Assembly (NCBI GenBank): GCA_034440575.1
Contig: JAOTOL010001604.1
Coordinates: 565,001 to 629,000, forward strand
Length of the DNA stretch: 64,000 nucleotides
Reading direction: 5' to 3'
DNA from: Imbricaverruca yamaguchii
Lineage: Eukaryota; Arthropoda; Thecostraca; Neoverrucidae
Positions 46,746 to 60,260 of the stretch are shown piece after piece (positions within the stretch are counted from its first letter, which is position 1; the number at the start of each line of letters is the position of its first letter). The position numbers and the translations under genes are program-made. The notes beneath the pieces were generated by a model. The model made no database searches. It had not been told where the DNA came from and saw only the letters and a list, made by a program, of their open reading frames with translations.

Positions 46746-49700
46746 GTTGAAATATTGAAATATCTTCAAAAGTGTCGGAGGTCCGGCGTCTGTACAATGG
46801 TTGAGTGTGATAGGAATGGGAGGGTCAATTTTTTTTCTCAGCCGTTTTGATAGCAAGCATTCGTATCCTATATGATTAGGGGCTTCTCAATGAAATCCGT
46901 CATAACCTGATCGGACGGTACTCTCATCGCTTGTTTTTAATTTACACTGCCACATTGCTGTTCCGGACATATAAAATATACAAATTTTTTCTTCAAATTG
47001 TCCTTTTTCTCTTAATGGTTCAACGAAAGTTGTCAATTTTGCAAGATATGCCACACCTGAATGCGCACAATTTAACAACTAGGTGGAGTTCATAAACGCG
47101 GGAGAGCAATGTTGTAATCAGGGGTAGATCCAGAAATTGTCATGGAGCCACTTGTCTGGAGGGGCGTTATTCCTTTGGAGCGGCGCCACTGCGAAAGCAC
47201 CTGGAGTGGTGCCTCTGGATGCAAAATTCGAGGGAGCGGGATGCACTCGGAACGTCCTGAAAAATTCGGCCTTTTTATTTAATAGGGGCGCATCCGGCTA
47301 AAAAATCGAGCGGGTACACTGGAACCTTTATGGGGACGCCTTTTCCTCGCCTTTTCCTCGCCTTTTCCTGGCCTGCAGGATGCCATCTTCCACATGGGGG
47401 GGGGGTATTTGCCCTCGGTGCTGCACCCTTTATCCACCCTGGTTGCCATTGCATCGAAATTGGTGCCAACAAAACAGGAAATCATAGGAAAGATGATAAT
47501 TGTAGGTCCACATTTTCTACCATAAAACCATCGTCCAATATTTTATGTTTTTCGTGCTCCAAGAGGGCAACGTCTAACATACAGCAATGCTCTATGGTGA
47601 TCGTGAAATCGGGTTCAGCCCATACTACATAAAGCTAGATGTTCAGTGAAAGTACGTAAGTAGTGAAGTTTGTTAATTTTTATATCCCCTTTAAAAAATA
47701 TCCTTTTTAACAATAGTGAATCTGAAAAATCGTAATACATTGAAATTGAATTCAAGTAGCTGAAAATGACATTGAAAAAGTGGCTGAATTCCAAGGACTT
47801 TTTGGGGGGGTGGCAGGCTTCTCTATCCTGTTCAAACTTACCGCGTCCCTGATTTGTCCCCCCTCCAATTTTGAATCCGTGGTTACGCCCATGTTTGCAG
47901 ACGTATGTGCATTTGTGTACTTATATGTATATGCATATGTATATTGTATATAGATGTATATATATATATATATGCATATGTACATATATATAATATGGAC
48001 GTACACCAAACAGAAATAGTTTTCGGGGAAGCTTTGACCATCAAAAAGTTCATTTGCCGCACTGCCAATAAACTTTATAAAGTGCCACCCGGGCTTGTTC
48101 CAAGGAAGGAGCGGATTTTGCAAAGGGGGTCTAGACTAAACCCACAAAGTTCAAAGTCCCCAGAATTCGTTTCATTTATTTCGAAAAGGGCCTGTTCTTT
48201 AGTTGCAAAAATCAACTTTTCTTTCGTTCTAAGAGTTTGTTCAGAAAATGTTGAAGAATATTCAGAACCAAGATCATCGGACACTCTTCCCCTTCAAATT
48301 GTAATTATAATTGCAATTGTAAGTGTGCATGTCACTTTTCTAAACAAAGAATGCACGCACCACTTTCCATCCCACCCTCCCCCACACAGCGGCGGATCAA
48401 GGATTTGTCATGTGGCGTGGTGATAATTTTCCTCTCAGTCTTTGACTGAAGAGCGAGGGGGAAGGTGCACTCAACCTTACCTGGAAGGAACACCTTCCCG
48501 GTCAAAGGGGCGCCACATTTCCATAGGAAGGCACCTTCCCCCAGTCTCCTACCCCTTCCCCAGTATCTGCACCTGTCCCATCCCCTGTTGAATGCAATTT
48601 CCGATTAGATTCCCTGATTCAACACATTCACCACCCATAAATATATCTGATTGTGCCTTTGAATTGGCACCTTCACCACCTATGACACTCTCTTATGACG
48701 CGGGGATCCAAGAATTGCCATTAGGGCAGTCGACTGAAGTGGCGCCACTGCTATCAGCTGCCAGTAATAACCTAAGTCAGTCTCGCTTTTCATAAGTGAA
48801 CTCTACATCCTATCCTCCCCCCCCACACACACAGAGACAAACACAATCGAGTGTTCATAGATCGATATGCCCACCTGCCGGAGGTGTACCGCCCACGTAT
48901 TCTGGCATTAACTAATGCATCCTAATCCAGATTTAGGCTTGAAATTTAGGCAAGGTTTTCTAGGTTAAGTTTTAGGTTAGGTTATAAATTTAGGTTAGGA
49001 ATTTCAGGTTTTTAGGCTTTTAGGTTGCAATTTAGGCAAGGTGTATTTATGCTTGTTTAGGTTTTCTAAGTTAAAAAAATGTGAGAAATATGTTTTTGGG
49101 TTTTCAATTTCTCGACAAACAAATCTTTTTTTATTCCATGAGAGTTTAGGCCAGCTTTGCTTAGGTTAGGTTGTTTATTCTTGTTCTTTGACATTCTTTT
49201 TATATTGTACTGCCCTAGTTAAACACATTTGTTCGTGTTAGTTTTCCTGCCAGTTGAAATGTAAGCATTTGCAGTGGAAATCAGTGGCCACATCATGCTA
49301 ACAACATTCATGCACATTGAATTGCAAAAAGAAATGCCAATAATTCAAAAACTATCCGAGAGCACAAATTTGTCATATTCAGGTAACAAGCACAATAACA
49401 CCAAGAGAGTGGCCTTCAGTTGGGTGGCATATGGGGCTTTGATATAAATAATGTGGCATGAAGATAACATGAAACAAACAAAAAACATAATATAATAAAC
49501 CATTCACAAACCCAGCCTGTGTTAAAAAAATATCAAGAAACAATGTTACGTTTTTTATTTCAATCTCAAATTTTGTAACTAAAGATCCTAACTGGGGCGG
49601 TCCGTGGCACCCAAGTGAGGTTAGGCAGAACACAATTCTCCGGATTTTGACCAGTACTTTTCATAAGTACCCATTATTATTTTATGTTACGATGAGTATG

Positions 49701-49878
49701 AACAATTGTATTTGGCGCTGCAAGGCGCCAAACCTATCACCATCGTTCCGAAGTCAGAAGATTTCAACCCTCTCCCCGTATTGAAATGCTTCCGAAATTT
49801 CCGGGAAGTTTTCATATATAACATATCATTGACGTTTTCATATATTTCCATGTCATAACCCGAAATGGCTGGCATGCA
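46746..49878. other. Mostly unassigned region (spacer of the large inverted duplication)
   Basis: No exon chain, RT or RNA gene recognised. It contains a short AT microsatellite near 47935-47992, a direct triplication of CTTTTCCTCGC at about 47340-47365, and TTAGG-rich phrases at 48930-49190. Confidence 0.35.
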
Positions 49879-50036
49879 TACACACACACACACACACGCA
49901 CGCACACGCACACACACGCACACACACACATACACACACACGCACACACACACACACACGCACACACACACGCACACACGCACACACGCACACACACACA
50001 CGCACGCACCCACGCACGCACCCACGCACGCACCCA

Positions 50037-50068
<32 letters not shown>

Positions 50069-50135
50069 CACACACGCACACACACGCACACACACGCACA
50101 CACACACACACACACACACGCACGCACTCGCACGC

Positions 50136-50221
<86 letters not shown>
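49879..50221. repeat. Compound (CA)n/(GCAC)n microsatellite
   Basis: CA repeats with periodic CG interruptions and an inner CACGCACC segment, ending in a pure CA run. Open frames of alternating residues are artefacts. Confidence 0.95.
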
Positions 50222-51999
50222 AGTCTTGTGAGCCGTGAAAAGCGAGCCACATGACTGTACGGTCACAACCGAGGACCACCATTTCTAAACGTGATGGAAC
50301 GCTATGACGGAAGCACATCGTTGCCACGTGGTGCTCGACCGTTACCAAATGTTGTTTGACACGATAAATTAGAACATATACGTTTTATGGCAGGTTGTAC
50401 TTGCGAGGTCCAAGTGACAACAGAGGTCCAGTTGTGTGAAATGGGCAGATTATCGTGTATTTCTAGGACAAAGTGTGTGATGTACATGTAAAACCGAGGC
50501 CCATATTGACTGTTGGTACCTGCATTAGTTTGGACATCTCCAATGTGTAAACTAGTATTATTTATGTTACTATGTGATCTACTATCAGGGCACACTTATT
50601 ATGTGGTCAAGGATTGCGGTTACGTTGTACCCCACACTTCAATGCTGATTTGTGACGTACTCATGCTGCGCTGTCATGACACCATCTGGCTGTTGTTGAT
50701 CTACCTCTCGATAAGACCTCTCGATTGTTTAAAGAAAAGAGCTAGGTTGATTAGTCTAACAGGATTGGCCCCTAGACAAGAGGTCAATAGTATGGCATTG
50801 GCGGGTGGTTCACCAAGCACTGAGAAATCTGAGATCTGAGAAAGAGAGAATTAACTATCAGGAGAGAGAATGGCCTTAATCGTTTTTTCTTCTTTGCCCC
50901 ACTCGCATTCCTATATATCATTTTTATGTTTTTCCGCTGTTGAGCTACCGGTTCCGTAATGGTGCATACAGAAGTTACGCCCGACAATTTCTGTGTGCAC
51001 CCTTACCCTTACGACAAGAACCGTTCGACAGGATTTGAGAAGTGGTGCAGCAAGTTCTAGGGGTCTGTGATCCCATTTCCTGTATTTTGTTCGGGGGTGA
51101 GCACTCAAACACCCACGAGGGCCGTTCATAATTCGCTTCTAAGTGAGGTTCTTTCAGGTGCTGGAAGAACCTCGTGAATATCGAGAAAGCGTGAAATATC
51201 GAGTATCGTCATTGTCACACCGCTTAACTGGCAACATTTAACGTCTGTAGCTTTCACGCCTCCTGCCCTTACTCGGCACTTTTGTGCCAACGCCGTATGA
51301 GCACTTCGGTGCCGTCCCGTGTATCGCACGAGGCTTACTGAATACTCATACATTTACCGATTGCTGTGCGCTATTATTACACCAATTGCGGTGCACTGTG
51401 TACAGCCGAGATCGACTACCTTCAGGCCTGGCAAGCCCCGGCCTAGAATACCACTATTAATCTGTCCCGCTGTATTTTCTGCCAGCGGGGCAGACCAAGA
51501 GCGGTCTACCCCGCTGTGGTCACTATTCAGCGATACTCGCTGACCTGCGAGTGCACGAAACATACAATTCACGGAACGTTACCTACGTCCGCCCTGTGTG
51601 CTTTTAGCGGGGCATTCTGCAGCGAGCATAGACCGCGTCGGGTGGTTGTTAGCGCCTGGAGATGCTTCTGTGCCGACCGGAGGGACTGGCCGGCTGCTTC
51701 GTGAGTGGTGTGCACTGGCTGTGCAACGGGAACCTGGTCGCATTGCTGATTGTCGCTGGGGCATATGTGGGCTCCAAGTCCCAATACTCAAGGCGTGAGC
51801 ACAGAGAGAGAGGAGAGAGGTGGGGCTCGGCCGTGAAGGGCCACTGGATCGATGAAAGGGCACCTGGCTTAAGGAGATAATTTTGGAGTTTAGGAGAACA
51901 TCGACTGCGTCTGTCATGCAGCCTCAAGCACGTTGTCCCTGGCTGACGAATTGGGCTCCGAACCAATCTAAAGGGCCCCTGGGCTGATGGCGGTGCTTA
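50222..51999. other. Unassigned region
   Basis: No convincing coding exon or repeat. Short open frames on both strands overlap at 51350-51900 and carry no recognised motif. Confidence 0.35.
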
Positions 52000-52990
52000 A
52001 GACGAAGGAAGTCTCATGATTTGATGGGGAGGTCGAACGCTTTTGAAAATGGACATCCCGCCTCACGGAAAAGGCCCTGGATCGTTAATGACGACCCGTG
52101 AGGCTATGGAGGGGCTCCAGTTGCCGAAGATGACCTCGTGTCATCCGAAAGGGCTCCTGGGCCAACCCATAAGGTTCAAGCCATGCGGGAGCCTCTGCAC
52201 TGATGGATGGAGCCCAAGCCGTTGAAAGTGAGGCTGCTGTCTGACAGAAGAGGTCCTGTATCTCTAAGAAGTTTATTGGTTGGTTCACGACACACTTTAT
52301 GCACAGTCACGGCTAATGACGCCGCCCACACTGTTTCGCCGGTGGGCCGCGGGATTGGGAAATGTTCTGAGTGGCGCTAGAGTCGAACCCTGGACCTTTG
52401 GTACCCATAGCCAGACACCTTAACCACTCGGCCATCTCCGCCCCGATTTCTAAGGAGGGCCCCTGAGCTGAAACCTAGCTGCGAGAGGACCCCGATCCAT
52501 CGGAAAGGTTTCGAAGCCGGTAAGAAGGGGCAGGCATATGGGTGAAGCAGAACATGGGATCCTGGAGGGATGAAGGAGGTCCAAGCTGCTAAAAAGAAAG
52601 AAGCTTCTGGCAGTATCGAATGTCCTAAGGCCTGAAAGAAAGCCCCCTAGCCGAAAGCTGACGGGACGTGCTGGGCCGCTGGGTCGGCTTCTGGTCACGC
52701 TGATGGAATGGACCCAGAGCTGACAGCGTTCCTTAGGCCGATAAAGGTACTCCACAGCCATACACACTATCCGGACCAAAGTTCAAGGCACTACGTCAAG
52801 GGACTCTAAGCCCATGGAGGAGAACTGAACTGTTCAAAAGCGTAGCCAATGGGTCAAGGGACACCTGCACCCATCCCAAGGCGAGTCCGAGAGGCCCTCC
52901 GGGCGACCGCTTTGTTGGAGATGCTCTTGATCGCGCTCCGAGATGGACCCTGAAGGCTGAGGGTCAATCTCAGAGCTGCAATTCACCTAT
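52000..52990 (-). repeat. Decayed GGGCCC-word array, minus-sense, interrupted by a SINE
   Basis: Same vocabulary and orientation as 26.3-28.1 kb (e.g. AAGGGCTCCTGGGCCAACCC). Confidence 0.6.
52285..52445 (-). mobile_element. tRNA-derived SINE, family S2
   Basis: On the minus strand an A box TGGCCGAGTGGTTAAGG (plus 52418-52434) and a B box GGGTTCGACTCT (plus 52379-52390) are spaced as in a tRNA-Ser/Leu-type promoter. A proper variable arm and 3' acceptor strand are missing and a non-tRNA body follows. Confidence 0.72.
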
Positions 52991-52999
52991 TGTGAGAGC

Positions 53000-54215
53000 T
53001 GAACAAGGCTATTGAGGACTGTCATGGCCCCTTGAAGGCAAAGGGACCCTGAGGGTTAAGAGGGCCTCTAAGCACGAGAGGAGATTGGACTGGGATTCTC
53101 TTCAGATTGATCGGGGCCCCTATTGGATTAATAAGATAAACAGATTCAGCAAGGGGCCCATATCAGATTAACAAGGCTGGGAGAGACCCAGAAGGATGAA
53201 CAGAGCCACTTACGGGCTAATAGGAATTCCGAGAGCTGGCGATGTTTGTTGTGCATGTGGCCTGTGTGTGTGTGAAGCCTGCCTGAGAGCTCGATGCCCC
53301 TGAAACCTAAACATGATTGTCGAGAACTAGGAATGGCAGATGCAAGATGAAGACAACATCTAGAGTATGAATAGGGCCCTTGAGTGCCTGAAGAGACCAG
53401 ACTGGGATACCCTTGGACTTTGGGAGGGGAAACTGAGGGATCGACGCTCCCTGAGAGATAAGCGTGTGCTTGAGAACTGGCTATGTGTGCAAAGAATACC
53501 GGGGGCTCGCTTCAGAACAAAAACATCCCTGAGATACATAAACATTGCCGAGGACGATGATTGCGAACGTCCATTAAAAGTTAGGGAGGCCATGAGGGTG
53601 AACAGAGCCAGAGTGTCAGAGATGTGTCCCGAAAGGAGGGGAAGCGATTAATGCGGAGGACCAAAATAGGCGAAAATCATCTGAACGCTTGCGTTATGAT
53701 GAACATCCATCCTAACAAGTGCTGTCAACTGTTGCGACACTTTTCTTTTCTTTAGACAAAAAACTCGATCTCAGTAGGTACGGTCGTCCAACAGCTACCG
53801 TCACCTAAGCAGTGGCGGTCGTCCATTTGGTCGCAGCTCAGCGACAATAGCTGTTCTAGCGGTGACGGAAGTTCCAGCGGTGGCGACAATTCAAGCAGAA
53901 GCATCCGTCCCAATGGCATGGCCACACCTGCATCAGTGCCCACGGTCGAGCCAGTGGGAAAAGACGGTTCAGCAATTGCTGTGATGACGGCCGTTCCAGC
54001 GGTACTAGTCGCGTCGTCTTGCACCGGGGTGGCGCCGGTGAAGAAGAATAATGCGGGATGCTGTGTGTTCGGCGTAGCTGGTCAGGACTGTTGCTAGACT
54101 TTCTTCTGTCCCCAAATTTTGCACATATTTTTCCGTACTGGCATTCACGGATGTATGAAGGTGTGGAAAGGCGCAACTGTGTGGGCCCACCCATATTATG
54201 AACACCCTTCTATGA
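53000..54215 (-). repeat. Repeat Y, right copy of inverted pair
   Basis: The reverse partner of 43630-44900, with the same block order on the minus strand. Confidence 0.78.
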
Positions 54216-54719
54216 AACTAATTTTCAATGCACCAATTATGAAGCACTTATGCTCGGGGAGATAAGGAATTACTCTTTTACCCGAGCTAATAATACTTAT
54301 GTCCTCATTAGTTATGTCTTAATTTCCACTCATGGAAAAAAATACAGACCATTCTTGTGATTCCGACGGGAGCAGGGGTCCGTGTTGTATATGCATGTGC
54401 TTAATGGATCGATGATGTATTGTCGCACTGATGTTGTGGATGCTCAATGAACTGGGGTGGAGCTTGAACCTTGGACCTCGAGGCGGTCTCGCGCCATTCA
54501 GGTATCACTTTGCATTTTATGAAATCGTTGGGAAAAATCAACATTAAACATGTTAAGATCATCAGTTTGGTAGCCTACTGCCAAACTGACCACCTAGAAA
54601 TTGGCTGACCACCTGGACAAAGGCCAGTTTAAGATAAATCATTGCTGACGCAAATCATTGCTGATCCCTCTAAATTTAATGCTCACTTATTTTCCTGGTC
54701 ATTTCTGAACCCAATTCTC

Positions 54720-55640
54720 CGACCTCAGTCATGATAAAGCTGCTCGGTGTTGCTTCAATGCTACACTACTCGTAACAGTAGTAGTCTGTAAGTTCAGGAC
54801 ACGCGTAAAGCTTCGCACGTGACAAGTGAATGAAACATATGGTTCCAAATATGACTGTTGGTTTCTCAAAATGATTTGGGAAAAACACCATACTTGAAGG
54901 CATTGGGAGGGCATTAAGAGATTAAGAGTCAGACTATATAGGGTCCCATGCTACAAGATTAAATTATCATGGGGCAAAGAACATTGAGAGGACACGTTCA
55001 TCCTTAAAAGTAGGCAAAACAACACCCCTGGTTGCAAAGTAATTTAAAACAGTGCTATACCAATTTTATTACTATACACCAAGACTTTCCCATGCAGATT
55101 GTTGAATGAAAAGATGCTATGAAATTCACCAACAGTCGATAAGATGATGGTGTTGCCCACACCCCGTTGCAACACTTGTCTATTTTATTTTGTGCAGCTG
55201 GACGCATTTAAAGTTCCATGCTTACATTTATTACGTATTTTACTTATTTCCTTACGCTTATTACTTAGGGCACCTTGAACAATTTTGGCTGCATATCTTG
55301 GCTGCATATTTTGGCGGGATATTTTGGGTGAAGTTAATCTGGGCTAGGTTATGCTGGACTAAGTTAATTTTGCATATGGTACAATCAATCAACATGATAA
55401 TACATCGTAGATGTAACAGCTGCAAGATGACACATAGTTTGCTTTGTATGTTAGGTTAGTTAGTTATTTTAATTTAGGGGTGCTTTGATCAGTGCTATCA
55501 TATTAGTACCCAGCGCTTGGCATGCCCAGAAAAGGATGTCCACTCATGTTCGTTCTTTACATGCACGCATCATGCCAAATGTTACAAAGTAGCTCATGCC
55601 AATCTGGTCCTCCCGCTGCTATGCCAATGCAATAGATCGA
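54720..55640 (-). repeat. Repeat X, right copy of inverted pair
   Basis: The reverse partner of 41455-42350. It lies between repeat Y and the block with the TTAA-flanked element. Confidence 0.75.
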
Positions 55641-56765
55641 TAGTTACGCACTAATATGATTGAAGGAGACTAACATAATAATGTTAGGAGGAAATAAACA
55701 TCTCAGAATCGAACTCATCCAGAGCCAGTGTACTTTTTAACGCGGGGGTGGAGGGGACATAGCTACCTGGTCTGAATGGGAATGCATGGAGTTAGAACAT
55801 GAATCAAGAATGTATATGATTTCTAGACAACCTGTTAAATGCATTCGAAATGTTGTCACCTTTTTCTAATAGCATAGCAGGATTTCAATTATCATGCGTA
55901 CAATTTCTGACGATTTTGGATACACTGAGATATAAAACGGTTATTTGGGCTTTGGGTTGCATCGACCACTGATCATACAGCGTCCCACTTTATGCTATCG
56001 TCAGTTCATATATTCCATTTGATTATATTAGGGTAGGTTGGACAAAGTTAATGGAGGGGGCACATGTGTATCTATGAGTTCCAGCAACATCATATGGTTA
56101 TTACTTTGCACTGATCAAACATTAATAATGAAGGTGCAAAAGGTGAGGGCCTAGGTCATTAATTGCAGTCCATTTCTTCTCTGTCAGATCCTCACACCCC
56201 GTCTCGGGGATGCGGGGGTGTCGATAGAGACCACATCTAATCTCCAAACCAAGAGTCGCACGAAAACTAAGTAGGTATCATCGGAAAGCGCTCGACGAGT
56301 AGGGCCAAACACCACGGCACATTATGCTTCACCCAAAAGTGACGTAACTATGGGCCCTAGAGTTTCACGACTTACACTATGTTTGTGGCTCTGGGGGTAG
56401 GGTTCAGTTTGAGGGAGGCTTGAAAAATATATTTGGAATCAGAAAAGGAAAGAGAAATCGGCCAGGGCCATACAATTTTTGTCACCAACAAATCAGCTTT
56501 TTTATTCAAGAATTATTAGTTCAAAGTTTTCCTTAATTTTACTTTTTTAATGGGTAGAAGAGACTGAAAAATGTTATTCGAAGTCAACTTCACCTCATAA
56601 AACATTCTTAATTCAGCCAGAATTTTCAATTTAAACACTAATTGGCAAATATGGAAAATTGATAAGTAATTAAAAGCGAAAAAAAAGTGAAAAATACCTC
56701 GTACGTTTCGTTGCATCCCTAAAGATAAGCAAACGCTGAAAGTTTCATTAAAATATCTTTATCCG
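55641..56765. other. Unassigned
   Basis: No gene recognised. It is part of the roughly 3 kb present only on the right side of the large inverted duplication. Confidence 0.35.
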
Positions 56766-56769
56766 TTAA

Positions 56770-57606
56770 CACGCGCCCTGGGGGAGGGGCGAAATCCGCA
56801 CACCCCTCCGGTTTTTCGTAGATAACTCCAGATTTTATCGGCAGATATACGCAATTGTTTGGGTACCTACTTAGAAATGACAGGCGTATCGTTTAAGGTA
56901 CGAAAAATGAAAATCGGCCGACACTTCTTCGACTTGGGGGCCGTTAAGGTTACAAAATTCGCAGCGCCGGACCACAAAAATGGGCGCTGGTGCGCTTCCC
57001 GTATATTGGCAAAATGGATGTATTCTTAACAACACCAGCGACTCGTTTGATGCATATTATTATGCTACATGATTTAAAAGTCATGTCAGGTCGCCGAGGG
57101 CAAGTTAGGTCAAGTTAATGACAGGCTAATGGAACCAAACTTGGTTAACTAAAATGTTGTCATAAATGCAAATGACTGTCATGCGAGTAATGTCACTTTC
57201 CATGCTACTCCCTACACATCCGGGAATCTACTGTTTGCCATTGTGTGCCTAAGCGTTTCCATGCTGTATTCATGTATTTCACTCCTTTCTTCGCGAAGAC
57301 GATTGTGCCGAGCCGCCTGACAGAGCAATCGGGTTGACAGCCCGGTTCCGGTAACTGAAGCAGGTAATGACTTGATAAGGTGTTCCTATATGGGTGACCT
57401 GAGGTCAAATGGCGGACCTGGCAGCTGTATTGCATCATTAGCAATGTCCAAACCATCATTAAATTGGCGGTGCATGACGGAAGCAGTCGATGCGCTCCCT
57501 AAGCCCAAACAACCAACCAACTCGGCCTTAATAGGAGCCGAGATCTTAGTGGGCGGAACCCGTCCCCTCCAGTGCGTGTATTTTCAGAGGCCCTCCAGGG
57601 CGCGTG
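56770..57606. mobile_element. TTAA-flanked MITE with perfect 12-bp terminal inverted repeats
   Basis: The left end CACGCGCCCTGG (56770-56781) and right end CCAGGGCGCGTG (57595-57606) are exact reverse complements. TTAA lies directly outside both ends (56766-56769 and 57607-57610), as with TTAA-targeting elements such as piggyBac or some Kolobok types. The element is 837 bp with no transposase frame. The CACGCGC start resembles the ends of the element pair at 3942 and 30097, so they may share a mobilising source. A SINE-tail-like CCAACCAAC segment lies near 57525. Confidence 0.8.
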
Positions 57607-57610
57607 TTAA

Positions 57611-58690
57611 AGTGTGACTAGTTCAACTTCTTGGAGGTAACCTTACTTGCCCTTATTCATCTCGTTGACCCTAGATGACCGGACTTTTTTGATGACCGGA
57701 TTTTGACACGACATGCCAAATTGATGTGGGAAAAGGCATGCAAAATTTCGGCGCGCTGCCACGCGTCGTTCTTTCACTATCCGCGGAAAACATTATGGGG
57801 GGTTTGTCAATGACCCCCTCGAGACGGCGGCGCGGGTTAATGCAACCACATAGTGTCGATCTAAAAATATGCTGAAAAGTTGGATGGTCATGCCCAACTG
57901 GACACAAATGGTACTTATATGCACGAACAGCTTACGTGAACTAGTTACAGAATGCACCCAGGCAATACTTGTGTGCATGCCCACCCCCAGAGGTAACCTG
58001 ATGACAGGAGCCTCATCATTATACTATGATTCCCAGAGTTAAGTTGGAAATGACGCTTAACCAGGAATATCTTCTTTTTTACTCCTAGTTCCCAATGTCA
58101 CAAATTTGTCTTCTCAATGCCACTTCCTGCTTTTACCTCCCCCCCCTCATATACGAAGCAGTTAAAAACATTCAATAATTAGGAATTAGCACCTATAAGG
58201 GAAATTATTGGTTATAACCATGTATGTAAGGTAATGTAACCATAACCTTGGAGAAACGGCGCTCATCACCCCACCCCACCCACATCCCTAATACCCCAAA
58301 ACTCCATTCACCAACATCCAACATAACCATTAATGCCTATCTACCTACCTACCCATGCTCCATCGTACTTAACACTTGTGGCTTGAGTGCCCTATCAATA
58401 ATTTTCAGTGTAATTTCAATGTACAGTGTGCCCCCCTTAGCATAAGTATAAGCCAATCCACTACAACTTAGAACTAATCCACATGTTGCACCAAAAAAAA
58501 AAAAAAATTATATTTTAAAATTAACTGAGGTACTCCATAGCATCAGCAGGCAGCCTTGACACTGATCAATAATGTTTTGACAGTGACCTGTTGTTTAGCT
58601 GTTCTACACCTTGATTTGTCTAACCTGAAGTGATGATCCCATGTGAAAGTTTAAATAGAAGGGTATCATTAACATTGACCTGATCTAGCT
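57611..58690. other. Unassigned
   Basis: No gene or array recognised. Short CTACCTACCTACC and A-run segments occur at 58340 and 58490. Confidence 0.35.
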
Positions 58691-58699
58691 ATTCAATGA

Positions 58700-59312
58700 T
58701 TGAATGCCTTTCAATCGTATTACCCCTTAATCTCCTGTACATCACTGATTACTTATCTAATGCCTATTATAAGTTATCTAGTTCACTTATGGTTCTAATG
58801 GCTTTGCGCTGCACTCCTTCAGGTATATCTTCTTTTTTTCTAAGTGGGGGCTCCATGCCTGTACGTAATATTCTAAGTGGGGTCGTACGTAGGCTAAGTA
58901 CAGTTTTTCATGACTACCTTGCTTTTATACCTCACCCTTCTATTAATGATTTCAAGCATTCTGAATGCTGGGTTCGAAGCTGAATTACCACTTTTTTACT
59001 TTTAGGTCATTTTACACCAACACACCTGAAAATCTTTCCTCATTAATACCACTCAGTTTCCTACCTCCCATTGTATATCTGGAAGTCTCACTGCCAGACC
59101 CCAGTCGCATAAGCTTCCATTTTCATAGTTGAAAGACATCTGCCAATGATAGGACCACTTTTTAGGTCCTCCATGTCTAGTTGAATATTACTATGTGGAC
59201 CACTACTGTTAGCCACTCCTACCAGCCTCATGTCATCAGCAAATTTAAACGCCTTATCCTTATCCCCTATCTGAATGTTATTCACAAAAATGATAAAGAG
59301 AAGTGACCCTAG
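58700..59312 (-). pseudogene. LINE reverse transcriptase fragment, copy 2
   Basis: On the minus strand HLGSLLFIIFVNNIQIGDKD leads into AFKFADDMRLVGVANSSG, with the catalytic FADD box intact. Out-of-frame continuations cover RMLEIINRRVRYKSKVVM-like and QAWSPHLEKKK blocks. The RT N-terminus is missing at the same point as in copy 1, and the 16-bp minisatellite abuts the break in both. Confidence 0.85.
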
Positions 59313-59384
59313 GTGAAATGGTTAAAAGCATAGAAGTTGAAAAGAATACAATTAACGAAGAATAAGATTGAATAAGAATGAAGT

Positions 59385-59965
59385 TAAAGTAGAATACAAG
59401 TAAAGAAGAATATAATTAAAGAAGAATATAATTAAAGAAGAATATACTTAAAGAAGAATATGATTAAAGAAGAATATAATTAAAGAAGAATATAATTAAA
59501 GAAGAATATAATTAAAGAAGAATATAATTAAAGAAGAATATAATTAAAGAAGAATATAATTAAAGAAGAATATAATTAAAGAAGAATATAATTAAAGAAG
59601 AATATAATTAAAGAAGAATATAATTAAAGAAGAATATAATTAAAGAAAAATATAATTAAAGAAAAATGTAATTAAAGAAGAATATAATTAAAGAAGAATA
59701 TAATTAAAGAAGAATATAATTAAAGAAGAATATAATTAAAGAAGAATATAATTAAAGAAGAATATAATTAAAGAAGAATATAATTAAAGAAGAATATAAT
59801 TAAAGAAGAATATGATTAAAGAAGAATATAATTAAAGAAGAATATAATTAAAGAAGAAAATAATTAAAGAAGAATATAATTAAAGAAGAATATCATTAAA
59901 GAATAATATAATTAAAATAAGAATATAATTAAAGAAGAATATAACCAAAGAAGAATATAATTATT
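59385..59965 (+). repeat. 16-bp minisatellite AGAAGAATATAATTAA, about 36 homogeneous copies
   Basis: Nearly identical units with rare variants (tatgatt, aaaaatgta, tatcatt). The edges are slightly degenerate. Confidence 0.97.
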
Positions 59966-59989
59966 AAGAACATAATTGCTGGGGTCGCT

Positions 59990-60260
59990 TTACGACCCAG
60001 GGTTCTATGGCTAAACAGAGCTTGTTACGTGAACCCTGGTCCCACTACCTGATGCATGAATTCCAGTTCAACGGCAGAATTTTGATCAAAAGTTTAACGT
60101 GCCGTCAATGTACCGACACGGCCGCCCGGTAGCTCGTCCCCGGCCTTATTGGGCCAGCTGCCAACAAACTGACAATCCCGGCTGGGGGTTAAATGCGAGC
60201 GCGCGAAGCGACTCGAACCCTGTGTTGCCAGGACAGGGGAGACCAGTCCTGACCTGACGA
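59990..60260 (-). mobile_element. tRNA-derived SINE, family S3, minus copy
   Basis: The reverse complement matches the plus copy at 60437-60735. Shared blocks are the B box GGGTTCGAGTCGCTTCGCGC, the CAGCTGGCCC body, CGTTAAA and GCCGTTGAACTG, and the 3' phrase ending in GCTGGGGT..CC. The A-box head is replaced by unrelated sequence (GGTAACTGATTTCGTCAGG). Confidence 0.8.

Noticed and set aside
48925..49190. TTAGG-rich phrases as interstitial telomere repeats
   Set aside because: Irregularly spaced TTAGGTTAGGTT words, never a continuous array.
52370..52445. Possible tRNA-Ser/Leu gene
   Set aside because: A and B boxes are present, but the variable arm and acceptor pairing are absent and a SINE body follows.
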